A stretch of 64,000 bases of DNA from Hippophae tibetana (lineage: Eukaryota; Streptophyta; Magnoliopsida; Rosales; Elaeagnaceae), in NCBI GenBank assembly GCA_037013495.1, contig CM072810.1:86722449-86786448 (forward strand), in the 5' to 3' direction. Positions 57,910 to 64,000 of this stretch are shown in pieces. The notes below the pieces were generated by a model. The model saw only the letters and a program-made list of their open reading frames with translations, made no database searches and was not told where the DNA came from. Made by a program: the position numbers and the translations under genes. Every line of letters begins with the position of its first letter. The first letter of the stretch is position 1.

Positions 57910-58395
57910 AATTTTAAAACAAAATTTAATATTTATAATTGTAAACTTATGATAAGCTAATCATCAACACAATATCCATCAATGTTAATTGAGAATCTTA
58001 TTCTTTAAAATTACCGTGTACAATCAATAATCAAGATACATGTATAACAAATATGGGACTAAGTCATGAAAGTATGCTAAGTTATAATACATGAGATAAT
58101 TAACATTTATTTTCTTGTTCTATCTTTTCATATAGTATTTATGACTTTCTTCGGCTTATATAATACTATATCGTCTACTACTACCACTGGCACTTATAAG
58201 GACTTACTTCCCTAACACCTATTCTTTGGCTTAATGGTATTTACTCCCTTTCATCCGGATCCATGCATTTCTATAGCAACCTTACATATTATCTTATAAG
58301 AAAATCATAAAGTCATATATACTATTATCTAAGGTTCAAACAATACTAATGAATACTAATTATAACATGTAGGTAAACAACTTAGAATACCCTAT
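57910..58395 (-). other. pararetrovirus leader (copy C)
   Basis: Direct repeat of the copy B leader (54560-55045), with only scattered differences over about 480 bp, at a distance of about 3.35 kb. Non-coding. Confidence 0.65.
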
Positions 58396-58396
58396 T

Positions 58397-58409
58397 GGCT
58401 TTGATACCA
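58397..58409 (-). other. primer binding site (tRNA-Met type), copy C
   Basis: The minus strand reads TGGTATCAAAGCC, one change from TGGTATCAGAGC. It marks the start of the copy C genome and lies just left of copy D's intergenic region. Confidence 0.78.
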
Positions 58410-58685
58410 GAAGTGCACCAATGATCTAGGGTATTGATCATAGAGGTAATACTAAACAATTAGATCATATGATTAATAAACAAGAATATTATATTGATAG
58501 ATTAGGCAACTTAGCAGGCTATATTTACAAAAAAAAAAATTAAAATAAATAAAACAAATATGAACTTATTTAAATAATAATAAGGTTACAAATTGAAAAC
58601 TAATATCAGAGAGGTTGATGGAATTATGGAAGTAATATTTAAAATGGTGAATGAATGAGATGCCTATGAACTTAAATGAGTTTCT

Positions 58686-58693
58686 CTTTTATA
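58686..58693 (-). promoter_or_regulatory. TATA box of the pararetrovirus pregenomic promoter
   Basis: The minus strand reads TATAAAAG within ACTCAATTATAAAAGAGAAA, about 280 bp upstream of the primer site of copy C. In the parallel copy E (about 62787-62795) the same place reads TACAAATG, so the box is lost there. This is inferred from position and sequence. Confidence 0.55.
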
Positions 58694-59194
58694 ATTGAGT
58701 AATAAATGTGGGCAGTTGTTGGTATTATTTGTGAGTAGTACATTTTCTACCACTTGATACTATTGGAGATGCCTTATTGTGTTGTGAACAGTAGTTTATT
58801 GGGACATTCTAGACAGTTTTATACTATTTGATCAATAGTGCATTGTTGGCACCATTTTTTGTTTTGTCTTCTTATTCCAAAACAATAGTGATACTTTTGT
58901 CAGGGTGAAGAACTTGATGGGCCGTTGAATAGGCCTAGTAATGAGTCCTTGTATGAGCTTAGTAGGCCGTTGATTGATCCTTAGACCATTGTTTGGGCCT
59001 TTTACATAAAGTGGCTCTTAACCTTTAATAAAATAAAATAGACACGTAGGCCCAATTAAATATTAATTATATGGGTTCATAGGCACAGGAAAAAGTGAGC
59101 ATGCAAGCCCAATAATAAAAATGGATTCTTAGGCCCAATGATAAACATAATGGGCTTTTTAAACCCAATATTCTAATGGGCTAAGAAGATTATT

Positions 59195-60709
59195 CCTTAC
59201 CCAAAAAATATCTACTTTCTTCGTAAATTGGTATTGGAGATCCTTCTAATGAAGTTCTCGGTGAAATCGTTTCTTCTACTGATTAGGTTTCGTTTGAATC
59301 TCCCTTTTTTTTATGCCTGAATTTTGGCCAGGAGATTCATTTCATAATTTCTTGATAATTTTCAAGAGTTCTTCTTGGTTTTTTGCTTGTGATATTAGGG
59401 CACTATTATGTGCCTCTTGTGCGAAGAGAAGCGAAAAGGCTTTAAGCTCTTTCACTTTTGGTTCTCTATAGCCGTATTTTGTCAACCATTTTTTAATGGC
59501 TGGTTTGAGCAGGGTTTTAGGGATAGTGAATGACGACCACCATTTGACCTTAAATGAGCGGATAATGGTCACTACCTCTGATGTAATAGGGTTTAAGACC
59601 CATTGATATACCTAAGGAAGATAGAATTTTGATGAAAATATACACAGAGGAGTGAATCTAGATTCCTCTAGTGTAGGTTTGTAATGTTTGGAAAATGAAG
59701 AATTGCTTTCCCTCATCGGGGATATGAGAATAGTTAGAGCATTTCAAAATAATTTCGACCAATTTGAAAACCAAGAAGGAAATCTTGATGGGTTGATATT
59801 TTTGTTTATAAATAAGAATAACTAAGAATGTTGATTATCCTTATTTTGAATAAGAAATGCATTAAACCACACCTGGTAATAATCCTAGTAATTGTAGGTT
59901 GTACAATGTGATAATTGAGAAGTGATATTGACCAGAAAGGATAGAAGTTTTGAAAGTCATTTCCCTAGTCTGATGAAGATGTGATTTTATGCAGTTTTAT
60001 AGTCAAATACAACGCTTATGATGATTTGGGATAAAGGAAGTGTTTAAATTCAACACTTCCAGTGATTTATAGAACATTTTGATAGATTTATGGAGTTTTT
60101 GAATGAGTCAAGTATTTTTAGAAGAATCCTTTGCCAAATAAATTTTGAACTGCTAAATAAGGGTTTTTGTCATGAAACCCTTATTTAACAATAGTAACAA
60201 TCTGAGTTGGTGGTTTAAAAAATACTCAGATGATGGTTTTGAAATAGATTTAGGAATGACTTCCCTTTTTCCCTGTTGAGATATAAAATTTGTAGAGGTC
60301 GTTACCCTCTATTGTGGAATAGAAATTGTTCCAATTGATAGTTTTGAAATGATTTTTGATTTGGAAGATGTTACTTCCTTTGATACCTGTTCTTTATCTT
60401 TGGAGGCTGGGGCCTCTACTTCGGAAAGTGATAATGGGGCTCCTAAGCCTGGGATGTTGTTATATATGGCATGTAGGAGTCCTTGTGGCTAAGCAACCAT
60501 TCTTGGAACTTTTGATATAGAACTTCATATATAGTTGATAGTTCCAGTGATGATTCTTCTGGGGTTTGTTGGGAAGATGATACTACTTTTGCAAGTTTTG
60601 TTTAGGTCATTTGGGACCACATAATAATAGGTTTTGATGAGGAAAGGGTTTTGATAGAAGAATTTGGAGGAGGTTTCTTCTTCTCCTTTTCTTTCTTCTT
60701 TTTACTCAT
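59195..60709 (-). pseudogene. pararetrovirus ORF2 (copy D), unknown function, broken
   Basis: The ATG at 60709-60707 overlaps the pol stop within ATGAGTAA. The start reads MSKKKKEKEKKKPPP, and later pieces read YEVLYQKFQEW, VVTIIRSFKVKWWSSFTIPK, LTKYGYREPKVKELKAFS and NQEELLKIIKKL. The sequence stops there at a TGA (59342), but copy E has a serine codon in its place and reads on, so the original end was near 59195-59200. The WW region matches copy A's GRWWDK region. The function is unknown; it sits where florendoviruses have ORF2. Many stops interrupt the middle. Confidence 0.62.
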
Positions 60710-61110
60710 CTTGGAACCTATTTTGGAGAAACACTCTGGTTAGAAAGTCTAGTAATAATTTTTTCCCCTCTAATAAATTCTATAACAAAATCAAAATCAC
60801 TTAATAATGCTTACCATCTAGAAAATATTTGTTTTGATGTAATGTTTTTAACATCTTGTAATAAAATTTCTTTCACAGACTTACAATTAGTTCTTAGTAA
60901 AAATCTTTGATTTAAAAAATCTGTTTGAAACTTTGAAATACAAAGTACTATTGCTAATACTTATTTTTTAATAGTGGAATAATTCTTTTGACAATCATTC
61001 CAATGGCCAGAGGCAAACTGAACTATAAGTTCTTTATCTTCCTAGACTTGTTTTAATATCCCATTGTAGCCAAATTAACTAGCATCAGTTTCTACTACCT
61101 TGAGGAGTGT
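60710..61110 (-). pseudogene. pararetrovirus RNase H (copy D)
   Basis: Minus sense: LLKVVETDAS, then FGYNGILKQV, ELIVQFASGHWNDCQKNYST, FLLRTNCKSVKEILLQDV and DFDFVIEFIRGEKLLLDFLTR, closely parallel to copy A. The TDAS aspartate is present and several stops interrupt. The domain ends FLQNRFQDE with the TAA at 60702-60704. The RT core normally preceding it is absent; the sequence between 61110 and 61500 retains only short pieces of the region between protease and RT. Confidence 0.72.
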
Positions 61111-61499
61111 TGGATCCGCAAAATGTAGATAGTGAATATTTTGAATTTGTGCTTTTATAAATTGAACAATTTTTGTATGTTTTTTTGTCTATATATTAGG
61201 AAATTTCTTGATCCTATTATGGAGTGGTTATGCCAATAGGTTAATATTGGGACATAAATTCAAAACACAATTCAAGCTACCAAGTTTTAGTTTCTTAAGT
61301 TCTAGTGAGATTTAGTAGTCATCCAAGAGATGATTTTTCTTGTTACATCTACAACATGTTATATTTTTTAATTTCTTTTTACTTTTTGGTAAAATTTGTA
61401 ATGTTTATTAAGTTATATTACGAGTGTTTTGATTTCTAATTTCTTTTAGGATTTCGTTGTTTCTAGAAGATATAGAATCCTCTTGGGTTTTGAGTAGAG

Positions 61500-62060
61500 A
61501 TAAGAATCTCTAGAATTTTTGGTGGAGAAGATTATTATCTCTTTCTTTGGTAAGGATGGATATATCATAATTATATATGGAGTTATTTATGATGATATTG
61601 AGATTTCCAATTTTGGGTTCATCTACAAAGAGAAAACTGAGTGCTTCTCCTTTGTAACTGAAGGTTATTTTGTTATGCTCTACTAGGTTTGGACTGATAA
61701 CATCTATAAAAGGTGTTCCTAGTACGACTTGATGACTAACATTAGATACCATGACAAATGGAATCTTGATGAGAAATGTTTTACTGAGGACATCGAGCTC
61801 AATTTTGCCAATGATGTTTATTTTTGTATTATTGACGGGGTAGAGTTTCTCAATGCATGCTTTGTGAAATTGTCGTGAAACAAGTCCTTGGCCAATGCAA
61901 TTAAGATCAGCGCCTGTATCAAATAAGGCTAAGGTCTCAAGTTATGATTTATCAGGGAACACAAGAGTGATTATGATACTATATTTCCTTGTTGTAATAT
62001 TTCTAAGAAGGTAGAGAATGTCTTCTGGAATTCTTTCCATGTTCTAATCCTTTTAGATTT
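61500..62060 (-). pseudogene. pararetrovirus aspartic protease (copy D), active site intact
   Basis: Minus sense, almost uninterrupted: IPEDILYLLRNIT, ALFDTGADLNCIGQGL (DTGA at 61909-61920), FLIKIPFVMVSNVSHQ and VVLGTPFIDVIS, ending in the open stretch 61510-61752. The D-T-G-A site and the LGTPF end are both present. It is the best-preserved of the three protease copies. One stop stands before ALFDTGAD. Confidence 0.75.
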
Positions 62061-62129
62061 GGTTTACCAATTTTGTCGACTTCCTCTTCTGAATCACTCG
62101 ATTTATTGTTATGATAATCTTATTCCATC

Positions 62130-62460
62130 TCATTCATTCACCAAAAATATAACTTCCATAATTCCCTCATCCTATCTGATATATATTAGTTTTTTTTCAA
62201 TTTGTAACCTTATTACTTTTTTAATAATAATTAAGTAAGTTCATATTTGTTTTATTTATAGTTTTATTTGTTAGTAAACTTATGGCCTGCTAAGCCACCT
62301 AATCTATCAATATAATATGCTTGTTTATTAATCATGTAATATTATTGTTTAGTGTTACCTTTATGATCAATACCCTAGATCCTTGGTGCAATTATGGTAT
62401 GAGAGCCAAAAGAGTGTTCTAAGTTGTTTAACTACATGTTATAGTTAGTTCCTTACCCTC
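62130..62460 (+). mobile_element. inverted pararetrovirus leader segment (plus orientation)
   Basis: The plus strand here matches the minus strand of copy E (about 62495-62765): CATTCATTCACCAAAAA, CCATAATTCCCTCATCC, CTAATCTATCAATATAATAT and TTGTTTAGTGTTACC. It carries its own primer-site sequence TGGTATGAGAGCC on the plus strand at 62395-62407. So a leader fragment is turned around relative to all neighbouring copies. Confidence 0.8.
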
Positions 62461-62489
62461 ACATGACCATGATAGTAAGGTTACAAACT

Positions 62490-62652
62490 TAATACACCTA
62501 TAATAATATAGGTAATACTAAACAATAAGATCACATGATTAATAAACAAGCATATTATATTGATAGATTAGACGGTTTAGCCGACCATAATTTTACAAAC
62601 AAATAATATTAAAAAAATATAAATATAAATAAAACAAATATGAACTTACTTA

Positions 62653-62687
<35 letters not shown>

Positions 62688-63764
62688 GGTTACAAATTGA
62701 AAACTAATATAAGAAGGATGAGGGAATTATGGAAGCGATATTTTTTGGTGAATGAATGAGATGCCTCTAAATCGAAATGAGTTTCTCATTTGTAACCGAG
62801 TAATAACTATGGCCAACTATTGGTAATATTTGTGAATAATACATTTTCTATCACTTGATACTTTTGGAGATGCCTTATTGTGCTATGAACAGTAGTTTGT
62901 TTCGACAATCCAGACAACTTTATATTGTTTGATGAACACTGCATTGTTAACACTGTTTGTTGTTTTGTCTTCTTCTACCAAAACAATTGTGATACTTTTT
63001 TCAGGTTGAAGAACTTGATGTGCTATTGAATGGACCTAGTAATGATCCATTTTATGGGCTTGGTAGGTCGTTGTTTGAGCTTTTACATAAATGGGCTCTT
63101 AACCCTTATTAAAATAAAATCAACACACATGCCCAATTAAATATTAATTATATGGATTCGTAGACCCAAAATAAAGTGAGCACGCAGTCCTAGTAATAAA
63201 AATGGGTTCTTGAAGATCGTTCTGATGAAGTTGATGGTGAAACCGTCTCTTCTGGTGATTGAGATTTGTCTAAATCTTCCCCATTTTTAATGCCTGAAGT
63301 TTGGCCAATAGATTCATTTGATAATTTCTTGATAATTTTCAAGAGTTCTTCTTGAGTTTTTTCTTGTGATATTAGGGCCCTATTATGTGCCTTTTGTGCC
63401 AAGAGAAGCGAAGAAGCTTTAAGCTCTTTCACTTTTGGTTCTCCGTGGCTGTATTTTGTCAACCATTGTTTAATGGGTACTTTGAGCAGGGTTTTTGGGA
63501 TTGTGAATGTGGACCACCATTTAACCTTAAATGAGTGGATAATAGTTACTACCTCAGATGTAACAGGGTTTAAGACCTATTGACATACCCAAGAAAGATA
63601 GAATTTTGATGAAAATTTACACATGGGAGTGAAATAGATTTAGGAATGACTTCCTTTTTTCTCTGTAGGGAGATAAAATTTGTAGAGGTTGTCACCCTCT
63701 TTTCTGGAATAGAAATTGTTCAAGTTGATAGTTTTGAAATCATTTTTGCTTCCTTTGAGATTTT
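62490..63764 (-). mobile_element. endogenous pararetrovirus copy E, partial (ORF2 3' part and intergenic region)
   Basis: Direct repeat of copy D's 58440-59655: the intergenic region (with ATGCCTTATTGTG and GAACAGTAGTTTG blocks) and the 3' half of ORF2. The open stretch 63190-63462 reads EPKVKELKASSLLLAQKAHN and on past the point where copy D stops, to SERSSRTHFYY. About 590 bp that D keeps (59656-60240) are missing at about 63630, joined at GAA. It is cut at 63765 by the inverted-repeat element and lacks its own primer site. Confidence 0.75.
62653..62687. repeat. (TAA)n microsatellite
   Basis: About twelve perfect AAT/TAA units. The parallel place in copy D (about 58577) has only three units, so the array expanded in this copy after duplication, or was reduced in the other. 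Confidence 0.9.
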
Positions 63765-64000
63765 TGATGAGTGCTTAAAAAGTACTAAAATTACCATGAT
63801 TTTATGCATGTTAATTGATTATATATATATATATATATTTTATCATATATTTATATAAATATGTCTTTTCGAAATCACGGGTATTTTTATTGTTTTTCAA
63901 GTATTTTCACTTAAAAACGTAACTTAACGACTCAAGGAGGAATATGGTAGGCAATACATCATAAATATATTCATAAAATAAATGAAGAAAAGTCAAAAAA
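63765..64000. mobile_element. second copy of the inverted-repeat element, cut by the window end
   Basis: Starts TGATGAGTGCTTAAAAAGTA and matches the left arm of 23101-23410 (TTTCGAAATCACGGGTATTT, ACGACTCAAGGAGGAATA and GCAATACATCATAAATAT blocks) to the end of the window. It interrupts ORF2 of copy E after TTTGAGATTTT. Only one arm is visible. Confidence 0.8.

Larger units (their letters stand above)
55251..58430 (-). mobile_element. endogenous pararetrovirus copy C, partial
   Basis: Minus-strand order: primer site (58397-58409), leader, movement protein with core, linker, coat protein. It ends at 55251. It keeps the movement-protein core that copy B lost, but lacks 531 bp in and upstream of the zinc knuckle that copy B keeps; the join is at TTTG. 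It has the best-preserved movement protein in the window. At the right it runs without a break into the non-coding region of copy D, as a head-to-tail array would. Confidence 0.78.
58431..62125 (-). mobile_element. endogenous pararetrovirus copy D, partial
   Basis: Minus-strand order: protease with intact active site (about 61909-61920), a deletion where RT should be, RNase H, overlapping stop/start, ORF2, intergenic promoter with TATA box, then the primer site of copy C. Movement protein and coat are missing on the right, where an inverted leader segment begins near 62126. Together with copy C on its left it gives the circular genome's order across the junction, as expected from tandem viral DNA. 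Confidence 0.75.

Noticed and set aside
41514-63764. Reading the viral cluster as an LTR retrotransposon family
   Set aside because: There is no integrase and no LTR in the copies, a movement-protein domain is present, and promoter, primer site and genes follow circular caulimovirid order.
1-64000. tRNA genes, rRNA genes, CRISPR arrays, toxin-antitoxin or defence operons
   Set aside because: None seen. The tRNA-like TGGTATCA motifs are primer binding sites of retroelements and pararetroviruses, and the window is eukaryotic.

Overview
This window is repeat-rich, AT-rich nuclear DNA of a flowering plant, probably a eudicot. The evidence is one MIKC-type MADS-box first exon of the AGL17/ANR1 kind with plant splice signals, Ty1/copia and Ty3/gypsy LTR retrotransposons with plant-type primer sites, a CACTA transposon, and a large cluster of endogenous plant pararetrovirus (Caulimoviridae) sequence. 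The species cannot be fixed from the sequence alone. I see no tRNA or rRNA gene, no CRISPR array and no prokaryotic operon. The only host gene I can defend is the MADS exon; almost everything else that codes is broken mobile-element or viral sequence.

Layout. 1-2385: AT-rich DNA with a palindromic repeat cluster and a Harbinger-like MITE. 2386-6594: decayed Ty3/gypsy (Tat-like) element on the minus strand. 6595-10055: AT-rich, with a 374-bp tandem duplication. 10056-10606: MADS-box exon 1, a 5'UTR intron and a TATA box, minus strand. 10607-17086: AT-rich, no recognisable gene. 17087-21468: a nearly complete but stop-ridden Ty1/copia element with LTRs, primer site, polypurine tract and 5-bp target duplications. 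21469-23100: second copia fragment. 23101-24458: long-terminal-inverted-repeat element with a GC-rich core. 24459-27554: CACTA (En/Spm, TNP2) remnant, minus strand. 27555-32246: AT-rich. 32247-36997: TNT1-like copia element, minus strand, internally deleted and itself interrupted by a 2-kb insertion rich in CACGTG boxes. 36998-40329: AT-rich with a possible MITE.

40330-63764 is dominated by pararetrovirus copies, nearly all in minus orientation (called A to E here), interrupted at 45.5-50.87 kb by the 3' part of a Tat-type gypsy element. That part carries an antisense ORF and a 156-bp tandem array. The viral order, read on the minus strand, is promoter/leader with tRNA-Met primer site, movement protein, coat protein with zinc knuckle, aspartic protease, reverse transcriptase, RNase H, then a second ORF that overlaps the pol stop. 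This resembles florendovirus/petuvirus-type genomes. B, C, D and E look like one virus type in a head-to-tail array, reduced by different deletions with short microhomologies; A is a more divergent lineage. At 62.1-62.8 kb the viral leader is inverted and forms a large palindrome. No copy is intact. The window ends inside a second copy of the 23-kb inverted-repeat element.
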